A stretch of DNA of 64,000 nt from Pectobacterium sp. PL152 (lineage in GTDB: Bacteria; Pseudomonadota; Gammaproteobacteria; Enterobacterales; Enterobacteriaceae). The notes beneath the pieces are model-generated. The model made no database searches. It was not told the DNA's origin and saw only the letters and a list, made by a program, of their open reading frames with translations. The position numbers and the translations under genes were made by a program. The stretch spans positions 3,410,001-3,474,000 of the forward strand of contig CP091064.1 in NCBI GenBank assembly GCA_021907015.1, in the 5' to 3' direction. Below, piece after piece: positions 40,991-50,767 of this stretch (its first letter is position 1; the number at the start of each line of letters is the position of its first letter).

Positions 40991-41933
40991 TTTCCTCTAT
41001 CACGTCTTCGATTCCCAAAGATGTTCTTTATGCTGCCGCAGAGTGGTATGCCACGCTGTATGACGAAGACTGCGCTGAGCACGATCGTCAGGCATGGCAG
41101 CGTTGGTTACATCAGAATGAAACCCATCAGCTTGCCTGGCAGCAGGTTGAACAAATTCATGCCCGTTTCCATACGGTAGACAGCCAGTTAGCCTCTTCGG
41201 TGCTGAGTAAGCGGGGTGAGGAACGTCGGCGTATGCTGAAATTGCTGGCGATCGTCAGCCTTACCGGAGGAGCGGGTTTTAGTCTGCCGTGGGAAAGTTA
41301 TGCTGCCGATTACCGTACGGGCACGGGAGAAACGCGTGAGCTCAGCATCGAAACGGGGATGACCCTCTGGCTCAATACCGATTCAGCATTGAATCAGCAG
41401 GGCAACCCCGCGTTGTCTCAGCCGCTGACGTTTCAATTGATCAAAGGTGAATTGATGCTGGACAACCAAACGGCGCATGCCGCCCGGTTGACCACGCCCC
41501 ATGGCGATCTTGCCGCTTCTGCGCATTCCTGCCAATTAGCGCTGCGCTATACGTCCGCTCACAGCGTGCTCTCCGTTTTTAGCGGTGAGGTTTTGCTACA
41601 AACGGCGGTCCCCGCCGCGCGGCGGGTAACGGCAGGGCAACAGGTTATCTTTACCCGCGACAAGAGCAGTGAACCGACGCCCGTTGAGAATTTCCGTCAG
41701 AGCTGGCGTAAAGGACAACTGGTCGCGGATAACATGCCGTTAGGGCAGCTCATTCATGAAGTTTCCCGCTATCACAATGGTTATTTTCATGTTGATTCCG
41801 CGGTTACGACGCTACGGATTTCGGGCGTTTTCCGCTGCATGAAACCGATCGCCTGCTCGATGCCGTTGCGCGAACGCTGCCGGTTAAGGTAACCCGGCGT
41901 TTTTCCTGGTGGGTGGATATCCGGCCGAGTTAA
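40987..41933 (+). CDS. FecR-like transmembrane sigma regulator (frameshift near end)
   Basis: FecR family, about 315 residues. The N-terminal cytoplasmic DUF4880 region is characteristic (residues about 15-55, YDEDCAEHDRQAWQRWL). A hydrophobic segment follows (about 84-100), then the periplasmic FecR domain. Start ATG 40987 overlaps the sigma gene by four bases. The frame ends at 41892 unless one T is restored near 41829 (ISGVFPLHETDRLLDAVA), extending it to 41931-41933. It would receive the signal from the receptor STN domain and release or activate the sigma factor. Confidence 0.85.
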
Positions 41934-42116
41934 AACACTGCTGGTATTTCGCCGGTAAAACACCAAAAATATTCTTCGTTTGTTATTTGGTTGGTTATCA
42001 CGTCGCAGACGAAACGCAAATCTGGCGCATATAAATCAATCTGTTGATACCGAAAAAGGCGTAGCATACTCCACAACGAGTATTCTCGGCGTTGCCTCTT
42101 CATACGGGAAGTTATC

Positions 42117-43127
42117 ATGCAGTTACTGAACCTGAAACAAGCTCGCCTGTTGAGCTTTTTCTTTATTATGGGTGGCCTGCTTATATTGCTGCCCTTACGC
42201 CTGCTGGCCTGCTTTATTGCCGGTTTTCTGGTGTATGAAATCGTGAATTTACTGACGCCCTATTTTCAACGGGTCATCAGCGGTAAGCGCGCCCGCTGGA
42301 TTGTGGTCGCGGTAATTAGCACACTGGTGGTCAGCCTGTTGAGTTTACTGTTTGGTAGTCTGGTCGGGCTGTTGATGCAGGAAATGAAGGATACGGCGGC
42401 ATTCAACGTGCGTATTGGCTACATCCTCAATGATATCCAGCAGCAGGTTGCCCACTATTTACCAGGGTATCTGCCAGTCAGTATTGAAGAACTTCAGCGC
42501 GAGCTACTGCAATGGGTTCAGGCGCATATTGTGATGTTGCAGAACATGGGGAAAAGTTTCCTGCATGGATTTGTGACGATGCTAATCGGTATGGTGCTGG
42601 GAGCGATTGTGTCGCTTTATAACGTCGATCAGGACACCGAGAAGCCATTACTCAAAGCGGAGTTGCTGCGTCGGGTTACCTTGCTATCGGCATCGTTTCG
42701 CAACATTGTTTTCGCTCAGGTGAAAATCTCTGCGGTTAACACGGTGCTGTCTGCCATTTTTATTCTGGGTGCTCTGCCGCTGTGTGGTATCCACCTGCCG
42801 TTTGCCAAAACGCTGGTGGTGCTCACCTTCATTTTCGGCCTGCTGCCGGTGATCGGTAACCTGATCTCCAACTCGATCGTTTTTCTGTCGGGCTTATCGC
42901 TTTCGCTGCCGATCGCACTGGTTGCGCTGGTGTATTTGATGTTGATTCATAAGCTTGAATACTTCCTGAATGCACAAATCGTTGGGACGAGGATCAAAGC
43001 GCACGCGTGGGAAATCCTGCTGGCGATGCTGGTGTTTGAAGCGGCCTTTGGGTTGGCCGGTGTGATTGCGGCCCCGATATACTACGCTTACCTGAAAAGT
43101 GAATTGAAAGAAGCCTCGTTGATTTAA
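42117..43127 (+). CDS. AI-2E family transporter
   Basis: Polytopic membrane protein of 336 residues with about seven or eight hydrophobic segments and the conserved AI-2E family C-terminal signature (GLLPVIGNLISNSIVFL, then ALVYLMLIHKLEYFLNAQI). Members range from putative autoinducer-2 exporters to Na+/H+ antiporters, so the substrate is uncertain. Monocistronic, with a ribosome site GGGAAG and a strong terminator 41 bp after the stop. Confidence 0.85.
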   Translation: MQLLNLKQARLLSFFFIMGGLLILLPLRLLACFIAGFLVYEIVNLLTPYFQRVISGKRARWIVVAVISTLVVSLLSLLFGSLVGLLMQEMKDTAAFNVRIGYILNDIQQQVAHYLPGYLPVSIEELQRELLQWVQAHIVMLQNMGKSFLHGFVTMLIGMVLGAIVSLYNVDQDTEKPLLKAELLRRVTLLSASFRNIVFAQVKISAVNTVLSAIFILGALPLCGIHLPFAKTLVVLTFIFGLLPVIGNLISNSIVFLSGLSLSLPIALVALVYLMLIHKLEYFLNAQIVGTRIKAHAWEILLAMLVFEAAFGLAGVIAAPIYYAYLKSELKEASLI

Positions 43128-43167
43128 TCCTACCCGAGCGGTTAATCAAAACACGGCGCTCTAAATG

Positions 43168-43203
43168 AATCAGCCCAATACGAGATTGGGCTGATTGTTT
43201 TTA
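43168..43203 (+). terminator. Rho-independent terminator
   Basis: AATCAGCCCAAT-ACGAG-ATTGGGCTGATT followed by GTTTTT: a perfect 12-bp stem with a T-tract. It serves the AI-2E gene and lies near the end of the convergent GPH transporter gene. Confidence 0.9.
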
Positions 43204-43267
43204 GTTGATGACGGCTTTTAATTGATGCTTGTCTTCAATAAACGTCTGTATAAACGATCGTCTTCGA

Positions 43268-44794
43268 TTAATGCTGCGCAGTCGCAACCTGCGGCTTTGT
43301 CTCTTCTGACTGAACGCCTAATGGGTTGTTGCCCCAGCATTTCTCATATTCCCAGCCTGTCAGCTCTTCTGCGACAGCGCGTGCGTGAGGCGGTACATCG
43401 GCAATCGCGCCACCCGCTTTGATACGTGCAATTTCTTCCAGCAGGATGGCGTGGTTCTTACGATCCAACTTCATCTGTGTTGTGTAGTAAATGGCAACCA
43501 GCGCCAGGCCGATAACGCCCAGTGAGAACACGCCAACAATCGCCTGGACGGCAGATTCAGGCTGTGCTGACTGTCCGGAGACGAAACCGAATTGGCTCAG
43601 CGTCCAGCCCATGGCGAAGACAATCACAGAACGCACCATTTTTCCGGCAAACGTCATGGCACCTGCGTAGATACCTTCGCGGCGGCGACCAGTCAGGACT
43701 TCATCTACGTCAGCCAGGAAGGTATAAACCGTCCAGGGAATATAGTAGATGCCGCCTGTACTCAGGCCAAATACGGCGGTGATGGCAAACAGAACAAAGA
43801 TGGTCATGTCTTCTGACCAGTTAGCGAAATAGAGCGCGGCATAGGCCATGACGCTGACAATCACCACCATTAACGCCAGACGGAATGGCCGCGCAAAGCC
43901 CATTTTGACGCAAATACCGATGAAGGCTGCGGTAGAAATAAGCTGCATGACCGAACTGAAGCTATTGAGGTGTGACACTAACGCCGTGTTCTGCTTCAGA
44001 CCAAAGACGATGAAGTAGGTAAACGCGGAAGCGAACAGCCACTCAGCGCCAAAGCCAAACAGGTACATTCCCAGATGTTTGCGGAAAATACGCAGACGGA
44101 AGGTGGAAACCATATCCACGCTCAGCTTTTTCATCGCCTGCCACAGGCTAGAGGTGCTTTCACGGACGATCTCGTTGACTGGACGCTCCCAGGACGTCAT
44201 ATACAGCGCGATCATCGCCGCGCACATAATGGCACCGTAGACCAGACCGGTGTAGAAGAATGGCGTCGCGGAATCTTTACCGTAGACGGCAATAAATTGC
44301 CCGGGAATGAATGCCGCCAGGAAGTTGGCGATTTTGCCGAAAATGGCTTTAGAACCCGTCAGCTTAGAACGCAGTTTGAAATCGGAAGTCATTTCGGTAG
44401 CCAGCGTTTCATACGGTACCATGATCGAGGTGTAAATCAGCTCGAACAGCACGTATGTCGCCAGGTAATACCAGAAGCCAAAGCCATCAACCCACAGCAT
44501 CGGGTAAACCAGAACCAGCGGGACACCCAGCAAAATAAAGAAGCGTCGGCGGCCAAATCGGCGACCAATGCGGGTGTTGTAGAAGTTATCGCTGATGTAC
44601 CCCATGATGGGGTTACTGATAGCATCGATGATGCTGGCAACGGAGAAAATGGCAGCGGCCTGAACCAATGTTAACCCACAGAATGTGGTGTAAAAGTACA
44701 TTAGCCATGCGCCGCTGATAGCAAGCGCGCCACTGCCGAGCAGGTTCGCGCTGCCGTAGCAGAACGTATGTTTAAAAGAGATTGGTTTATTCAT
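43268..44794 (-). CDS. GPH-family sugar transporter, probable oligogalacturonide/hexuronide importer
   Basis: Sodium- or proton-linked symporter of 508 residues, with twelve predicted helices and the GPH hallmark near residue 55-85 (SIIDAISNPIMGYISDNF then RFGRRRFFILLG). The C-terminal tail after residue 460 is cytoplasmic and has LTGWEYEKCWGNNPLG. The class includes TogT and RhiT, the oligogalacturonide and rhamnogalacturonide importers of soft-rot bacteria. A near-perfect KdgR-like operator just upstream supports that use. I cannot choose between TogT and RhiT from sequence. Confidence 0.85.
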   Translation of the reverse strand: MNKPISFKHTFCYGSANLLGSGALAISGAWLMYFYTTFCGLTLVQAAAIFSVASIIDAISNPIMGYISDNFYNTRIGRRFGRRRFFILLGVPLVLVYPMLWVDGFGFWYYLATYVLFELIYTSIMVPYETLATEMTSDFKLRSKLTGSKAIFGKIANFLAAFIPGQFIAVYGKDSATPFFYTGLVYGAIMCAAMIALYMTSWERPVNEIVRESTSSLWQAMKKLSVDMVSTFRLRIFRKHLGMYLFGFGAEWLFASAFTYFIVFGLKQNTALVSHLNSFSSVMQLISTAAFIGICVKMGFARPFRLALMVVIVSVMAYAALYFANWSEDMTIFVLFAITAVFGLSTGGIYYIPWTVYTFLADVDEVLTGRRREGIYAGAMTFAGKMVRSVIVFAMGWTLSQFGFVSGQSAQPESAVQAIVGVFSLGVIGLALVAIYYTTQMKLDRKNHAILLEEIARIKAGGAIADVPPHARAVAEELTGWEYEKCWGNNPLGVQSEETKPQVATAQH

Positions 44795-45177
44795 GATCAG
44801 CCTAATTACAAATATGAAACAATATTTCAGTTCGATTGAACTATCATTTCTTTATAATTTGCTCTATTGAAAAGAAAGTAAACTGACGATCACGCTTTCA
44901 CGCGCTTTTAATGACGATCTGTCAGACAGATCATGAAATAAGATATTTTAATTTGCTTTTTATAATTTCTTGATCATGCATTTATGTGCTTAAGTTACAG
45001 GATATGTATATTTCTTACAGAAAAGCGGTGCGCGCACAGATTGGCGGCGAGCCGACATGGCGCGCTGCCCCACAAATCGATAGCGTGATATGAAATAACG
45101 CATTGACCTCAGAGAGGAAATGTCGTCATCATCCCGCCCAGTTTACTTGATCGTATCCCCTTATCAGGAGCCGTAAC
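44795..45177. other. Divergent intergenic region with KdgR-like box
   Basis: 383 bp between the GPH transporter and a small membrane protein gene. The KdgR-like box is at 44813-44831. The rest, to about 45010, is AT-rich and probably holds the transporter promoter. The stretch 45020-45170 is less AT-rich and ends in the ribosome site CAGGAG for the next gene. Confidence 0.5.
44813..44831. promoter_or_regulatory. KdgR-like operator
   Basis: TGAAACA-A-TATTTCA matches the KdgR palindrome TGAAACA-N-TGTTTCA at 13 of 14 arm positions. It ends 19 bp upstream of the transporter ATG, so KdgR binding would block transcription or early elongation until pectin breakdown products appear. Confidence 0.7.
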
Positions 45178-45552
45178 GTGAGTCATTTGATGATCTACGC
45201 CGTTATCTATGTGGTTTTTATTGCCGTGGTTGGGTTGTTTGCTTTTCAGGCCTGGTTACCTTCTTCCGCTCCGCGTGGGCTGAGAGATCGTGCGGGGATT
45301 CTGGTTGGGGTATTACGTTGCGTCACCCTGTTTCTTGTCGTTTCCGCAATGCAAATTTTGTTTCCCAATTCGCTGCTGGATAAGCTCGTCTGGCTGATCG
45401 CCGCGGCGCTGTTGGTGATTGCCGTTATAGGTGGGGGAATGAGTTGGTCATCGCTGCCGTGGCTGGATGAAACAAAAGGGAAAAGTCGCACTTTGGCTCT
45501 GGGTGTCCAAAGTGCGCTGTACCTTGGCCTGCTTGGGTTTATCGTTATTTAA
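45178..45552 (+). CDS. Small membrane protein, unknown
   Basis: Protein of 124 residues with four hydrophobic segments (about 5-25, 40-60, 68-85, 105-124). Start GTG 45178 has a good AGGAG ribosome site nine bases upstream. I recognise no family. Its stop overlaps the end of the convergent reductase gene by a few bases, so there is no room for a separate terminator. Confidence 0.7.
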   Translation: MSHLMIYAVIYVVFIAVVGLFAFQAWLPSSAPRGLRDRAGILVGVLRCVTLFLVVSAMQILFPNSLLDKLVWLIAAALLVIAVIGGGMSWSSLPWLDETKGKSRTLALGVQSALYLGLLGFIVI

Positions 45553-47033
45553 AGTCTTGTGCCAGTGCGGCCACGGTGTTCTTTGCGCCGTGATCGCGCA
45601 GCTTCAGATAAGCCTGTGCGATAGCGTTGAAGACATCGTGATTGGTTGGCAGATCCTCGCCGAAAATAGAACGAATATTGAGAAACGCACTGACCCGCTC
45701 GGCGCTGTCTGATGTTTCTTCAACGACGTGTCTGAGCTTGTCAGCCAGCGGATCGCGGATTTCAATCGGGTTACCCGCGTCATCTTTGCCGCTGACATAA
45801 CGCATCCAGCCAGCGATTCCTAATGCCAGACAGCGATAGTCTCCTCCATTGCTCACATGCCACCGTAGTGATTCCAGCATGCGTTGAGGCAACTTCTGGG
45901 AACCGTCCATGGCAATCTGCCAGGTTCGATGCTTGAGCGCCGGATTGGAAAAACGGGTCAGTAGCTGGACGGCATAATCTTTCAGATCGATATCCACGAC
46001 GCTAAGCGTCGGTGCCTGTTCCAGCAGCATGAGATGAGACACGGCCCGGCGATAGTTCTCGTCATTCATACAGTCGCTGACGTGATCGTAGCCGGCGAGA
46101 TAGCCCAGATAGGCCAAAAATGAATGACTGCCGTTCAGCATGCGCAGTTTCATTTCTTCAAACGGCAGTACGTCATGTACTAGCTGTACGCCTGCCTTTT
46201 CCCATTCGGGGCGTCCGGCAGTGAAATGATCTTCGATCACCCATTGAATAAAGGGCTCACAGGCTATCGCATGGGGATCGGCGACGCCAAGGTGCTCGGC
46301 AATTTCCTGCAACGTTTCTGGCGTTGCCGCAGGGACAATGCGATCCACCATCGTATTCGGGAAAGAAACCTGAGAGTCGATCCAATCAGTCAGGCTTCGA
46401 TCGTTGAGCCCCGCCGATTCCAGCACGGCGGCTTTGGCCGTTTTGCCATTTTCAGGCACGTTATCGCAGGAGAGTACGGTGAACGGCGCAATCCCGCGTT
46501 CGTGACGCAGGCGCAGCGCTTCTGCCAGCAAACCCGGCACCGAGGCGGGGTGACGAGGATCGATGAGATCCTGTTGAATCAACTTATTAGTACGATCCAG
46601 CTTGCCGCTCGTCCCGTCCATGCAATAACCTTTTTCGGTAATCGTCAGGGGAAACAATGGCGGTTTCTGGCGCGGCGAGTTTCTCAATAATCGCGTTAAT
46701 GCCTTCTATTTTGGCATGTAGCGATTCACACACGGCACCAACGACAATCGGCTGATTGCTCGTCGCGGCTTTTTTTCAGCACGGTGAACAGATGATCCTG
46801 CTGGCGTAGCGCATTGATCATCGTATCGTCGCTGAATAGCACGACTTCACAAATTCCCCAGTCTCCTCCCACCCTATTCAGTACGCGATCGGTGAGCAGT
46901 GCCTGATGAGCACGATGAAAAGCGCCAAATCCGATATGGACGATGCGCGGCTTCAGCGCCTTACGATCGTAGTGAGGAAATTGGACGCTGTCAGGCAATT
47001 CGCAGGTAGCGATATTTTTATTTTATCAGTCAT
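45545..47033 (-). CDS. Fructuronate reductase-like (UxuB/YeiQ family), frameshifted
   Basis: Mannitol dehydrogenase family, NAD-dependent, about 496 residues. N-terminal Rossmann part RIVHIGFGAFHRAHQA; the C-terminal domain carries FEEMKLRMLNGSHSFLAYLG with the catalytic-region Lys and His. It resembles both UxuB and YeiQ, so the substrate (fructuronate or a related sugar acid) is uncertain. Frames 45545-46687 and 46726-46998 are joined across shifts near 46653 and 46772-46778, where the runs look one base too long. A further missing T near 46999 connects to start ATG 47033 (MTDKIKISLPAN). The fit to hexuronate catabolism matches the pectin theme. Confidence 0.82.
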
Positions 47034-47352
47034 TTATTGCGCTTTCGGGTGGGGGATCCATGACGTTAAAAGTAGCTGTGATTTGCAGGCGGTGCAATAC
47101 AAGACGCACAGATAGGTTACGGTGCGCACGTTTTTCTCCGCGCAAATTCCATCGCTTTTTCAGATTCGCTTCTTCGGCAGCGTGCAGTTTTGTGAAGGGG
47201 CTTCAGCGTAATAATGTAACGCTGAAATTTAGTCTTGTTTTTACTAACTTATCTCCATTTCTTCTACATCATCAAGTGCTTTTCCTGAGCACAGTCTGCT
47301 ATTTTGTGTCGATATTTTCCTCATTCCAACGAATAACAAAAAGGCCCGTAAG
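47034..47352. other. Divergent intergenic region
   Basis: 319 bp between the reductase gene (minus) and metY (plus). The last 120 bp are AT-rich and likely hold the metY promoter. I see no clear MetJ or KdgR operator. Confidence 0.45.
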
Positions 47353-48633
47353 ATGAAACTTGAATCCCTCGCGCTACATCATGGTTATGAATCTGAAGCG
47401 ACAACGAAGTCCGCAGCCGTGCCGATTTACCAGACGACGTCTTACACATTTGACGACACGCAACACGGTGCCGATCTGTTTGATCTGAAAGTGGCAGGCA
47501 ATATCTATAGCCGTATCATGAACCCAACGAATGCGGTGCTGGAGCAGCGACTGGCGGCCATTGAGGGCGGTATTGGCGCGCTGGTGCTGTCATCCGGTAT
47601 GGCGGCAATTACCTACTCGCTTCAGGCGCTCACGCAGGTTGGGGATAACATTGTCAGCACCAGCCAGCTGTACGGCGGTACCTATAACCTGTTTGCTCAT
47701 ACGTTGCCGCGTCAGGGCGTTGAAGTGCGGATGGCTTCTTTCGATGATTTTACGACGCTGGAGTCGCTGATTGACGAGCGCACCCGCGCCGTTTTTTGTG
47801 AATCTATCGGGAATCCGGCGGGAAATATTGTCGATATTGCCAAAATCGCGGAGATTGCGCATCGCCACGGCGTCCCGGTGATTGTCGATAATACCGTGGC
47901 GACGCCCGTGCTATGCCGACCTTTTGAGCACGGTGCAGATATTGTCGTCCATTCACTGACCAAATATATCGGCGGTCACGGCACCACGATTGGCGGTGTG
48001 ATTATCGATTCCGGCAAGTTTGACTGGGTCGCGAATAAAACGCGTTTCCCATTACTGAACGAGCCCGATCCCTCTTATCACGGTGTGGTGTATACCGACG
48101 CTTTTGGTCCGGCGGCCTATATTGGACGCTGCCGGGTAGTGCCGCTGCGTAATACTGGCGCGGCGCTTTCTCCGCACAGCGCGTTCTTGTTGTTGCAGGG
48201 GCTGGAAACCCTCAGCCTGCGTATCGAACGCCATTGCAGCAATGCTGAAGCGTTGGCTGGCTACCTGAATCAGCATCCGCTGGTTACCTGGGTGAACTAT
48301 GGCGCATTGCCGGATAGTCCCTATAAAGCAAACTGCGACAAAATTACCTCGGGCAAAGCGTCTGGGATTATCAGTTTTGGCATTAAAGGTGGGAAAGCGG
48401 CAGGCGGCCACTTTATTGATGCGCTGAAGATGATCTTACGGCTGGTTAATATTGGCGATGCCAAATCGCTTGCGTGCCATCCTGCAAGTACCACGCACCG
48501 CCAGTTGAATGCGGAAGAGCTGGCGAAAGCAGGCGTGAGTGAGGATTTGGTTCGAATTTCGGTCGGCATTGAGCATATTGACGACATCATCGCTGATGTG
48601 GCGCAGGCGCTGGACGCTTCACAGAAACAGTAA
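47353..48633 (+). CDS. metY: O-acetylhomoserine aminocarboxypropyltransferase (MetY type)
   Basis: PLP-dependent Cys/Met metabolism enzyme, 426 residues. It makes homocysteine from O-acetylhomoserine and sulfide. The PLP lysine is in VVHSLTKYIGGHGTTIGG near residue 205; the N-terminal YQTTSYTF and phosphate-binding SSGMAAITY motifs are present. The long active-site insert (LNEPDPSYHGVVYTD, about 235-250) is typical of MetY rather than MetB. It is monocistronic, flanked by its own promoter gap and a strong hairpin. Confidence 0.88.
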   Translation: MKLESLALHHGYESEATTKSAAVPIYQTTSYTFDDTQHGADLFDLKVAGNIYSRIMNPTNAVLEQRLAAIEGGIGALVLSSGMAAITYSLQALTQVGDNIVSTSQLYGGTYNLFAHTLPRQGVEVRMASFDDFTTLESLIDERTRAVFCESIGNPAGNIVDIAKIAEIAHRHGVPVIVDNTVATPVLCRPFEHGADIVVHSLTKYIGGHGTTIGGVIIDSGKFDWVANKTRFPLLNEPDPSYHGVVYTDAFGPAAYIGRCRVVPLRNTGAALSPHSAFLLLQGLETLSLRIERHCSNAEALAGYLNQHPLVTWVNYGALPDSPYKANCDKITSGKASGIISFGIKGGKAAGGHFIDALKMILRLVNIGDAKSLACHPASTTHRQLNAEELAKAGVSEDLVRISVGIEHIDDIIADVAQALDASQKQ

Positions 48634-48652
48634 ACGGTAAGGGAATGAAAGA

Positions 48653-48688
48653 AACGCGTTGGAAACCTGAATGAGTTTCCAACGCGTT
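48653..48688. terminator. Bidirectional hairpin between metY and ldtB
   Basis: AACGCGTTGGAAAC-N8-GTTTCCAACGCGTT: a perfect 14-bp stem between convergent genes, immediately before the ldtB stop. T-tracts are weak. Confidence 0.8.
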
Positions 48689-48695
48689 ATCGCGA

Positions 48696-49765
48696 TTACG
48701 AACGGCTAGCGTCGGTCGCTGCAGCAGTCGGCTGTGATTCCGCCGGTGCGGCATTTTGCTCCGCATTAAGGCTGTCTTGCGTCTGTGCTTCTGGTGCAAC
48801 AGGTGCCGCAGCAGATTCAACCGGAATGGCCGGGGTCGCTTGTTCGATCAGACCATTGATTTTGGTCGGCATACCAGAACGTCTCTGGATTGCCTGATCG
48901 ACTTCGCTGGTGTTCACGCTGGCATCAGCTAGAACTTTGCTCACTTTTGGTGTCATGCTGATCGGTGCAGGAGAATCAGAATGGAATTCTTCTACTGTGC
49001 GGGACAGCGGATTGTGAACTTCAACATAGCGTGAACCATCTGGCTCAACGGTGGCTTTCACTGGCTCATTGATGAACTGAACGCGAGTACCGACTGGAAC
49101 GTTGTTGAACAGATACTTGATATCATCGGCACGCAGACGAACGCAGCCGTGGCTTACGCGCAGGCCAATACCGAAGTTGGCGTTGGTGCCGTGGATCGCG
49201 TACAGGTTGCCGATGTACAGCGCGTACAGACCCATCGGGTTATCTGGGCCAGCAGGGAAAACTTTTGCAGCGTCTCACCGCGTGCTGCGTATTCTGCATG
49301 CATCTTCGCGGTTGGCGTCCAGGTTGGGCCCGCTTTCTTACGTTGAACGGAAGTCGTCCAGTTAATCGGCGTATCTTTACCTAACTCACCAATCCCGATT
49401 GGCAGAACGACCACGGTTTTGGAACCTTTCGGGTAGTAGTACAGACGCATTTCTGCGCTGTTGATGACAATACCTTCACGCGGTGCGTCTGGCAGAATCA
49501 ACTGATGAGGAATCACCATTTTGCTGCCGGGAACAGGCAGATAAACGTCCGCATCCGGGTTGGCTTCCATCAGGTTGCTCAGGCCCATTTGGAACTGTGC
49601 TGCAAAATGTTCCAACGGCTGCGTGCTATCTTCCGGTACGGTGATTTCGATATTCTCGCCTATCAGTCGGCTATTCGCCGCAGGCAGAGGATAAACAACG
49701 GCAAAAGCGGCCTGGCTGAATGCGGCGGCTGCAAGAACTAAAGTAAAGATCGCGCGAATACTCAT
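48696..49765 (-). CDS. ldtB: L,D-transpeptidase LdtB/YbiS type (frameshifted)
   Basis: Periplasmic L,D-transpeptidase that attaches Braun lipoprotein to peptidoglycan, about 356 residues. Signal peptide to about 22, LysM-like region ([19 protein letters not shown]), then a YkuD catalytic domain with motif [20 protein letters not shown] carrying the active Cys. It is closer to YbiS than to YcfS ([10 protein letters not shown]). The frame breaks near 49265, and restoring one A gives [19 protein letters not shown]. The C-terminus has an extra Ala/Pro/Gln-rich tail of about 50 residues absent from E. coli YbiS. Confidence 0.88.
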
Positions 49766-49963
49766 TTTCGTTTCTTTATTTGAGTGGTAAATGCACCCCC
49801 CGAATCAGGAGGCTGGTCTGCTAAGGTCGCGTTGGCGACCGGATGCGCATTATATGTGCAGAATGGCCTCCGAGGGAAACAACATGTGTAACTAATCACA
49901 CTTTTTGGCGTACGAATGAGAAATAAAATGGCGCGGAGTGAAACACCACTCAATTTTTCCCGT

Positions 49964-50746
49964 CTAGCGTGGGTTTTGAAAGCGGCGATTAGCCAGTACC
50001 GGGAGAATCTGACGGGCATACGCCAGCCGTTCCGGTTCAATGTCGGCATAGATAAGAGCCGGTGTTTCCGGTGCCTGAGCCACGACAACACCTAAAGGAT
50101 CGACCACCATGCTGTTGCCAATATTCTTGACGCCACATTCGCCAACGGCGACGAGATAAGTGGTGTTTTCCAGTGCTCTGGCCCGCACCAACAGTTCCCA
50201 GTGCGCCTCTTTCAGCGGCCCCTTAATCCAGGCGGAAGGAAGAACGAGGACATCTGCGCCGTCCAGCACCAGACGGCGGGCAAGTTCAGGGAAGCGAATG
50301 TCATAGCAGGTCATCAGCCCGACGTTTAATCCGGCGATGGTCAACAGCGGTGGAACCTCTTCACCTGCCAGTACGTTTTCCGATTCCTGTACGGAAAATG
50401 CATCGTACAGGTGCAGCTTTCGGTATTGCGCGACGATCTCACCGTTACGCAACGCCAGCAGCGTATTCCAGACTTTCCCTTCGCCATTCGGGATATGCAC
50501 GCACAGCATGGTCGTCAGGTTGTTGCCTTTGCTGGCTTCCAGCAGGTGCGAAATAAACGGGCCATCAAGCGGCTGAGCAGCAGTGAGCACCATATTGGGG
50601 TTGGTGATATCACGGGCCAGCACGCCTTCTGGCAGCACCAGCAGATCGGCACCCTTTTGCTGTGCTGCTGACATGAATTCAGCGATGGTCGTGGCGTTTT
50701 GTTGCCACTCGCGGTCAACGGCGAATTGCCCCAGTGCGACTTTCAT
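49964..50746 (-). CDS. ybeM: Deaminated glutathione amidase (YbeM/Nit1 type)
   Basis: Carbon-nitrogen hydrolase of 260 residues that repairs deaminated glutathione. The Glu-Lys-Cys triad is visible: Glu in LVLPEGVLA, Lys in YRKLHLYD and Cys in GLMTCYDIRFPE. Similar throughout to E. coli YbeM (HLYDAF-QES and GPLKE-HW motifs). ATG 50746 follows AGGAGCAAGA. The cytochrome b561 gene is 21 bp upstream in the same direction, so the two may form an operon. Confidence 0.88.
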   Translation of the reverse strand: MKVALGQFAVDREWQQNATTIAEFMSAAQQKGADLLVLPEGVLARDITNPNMVLTAAQPLDGPFISHLLEASKGNNLTTMLCVHIPNGEGKVWNTLLALRNGEIVAQYRKLHLYDAFSVQESENVLAGEEVPPLLTIAGLNVGLMTCYDIRFPELARRLVLDGADVLVLPSAWIKGPLKEAHWELLVRARALENTTYLVAVGECGVKNIGNSMVVDPLGVVVAQAPETPALIYADIEPERLAYARQILPVLANRRFQNPR

Positions 50747-50767
50747 TCTTGCTCCTTCGTTGCCTGA

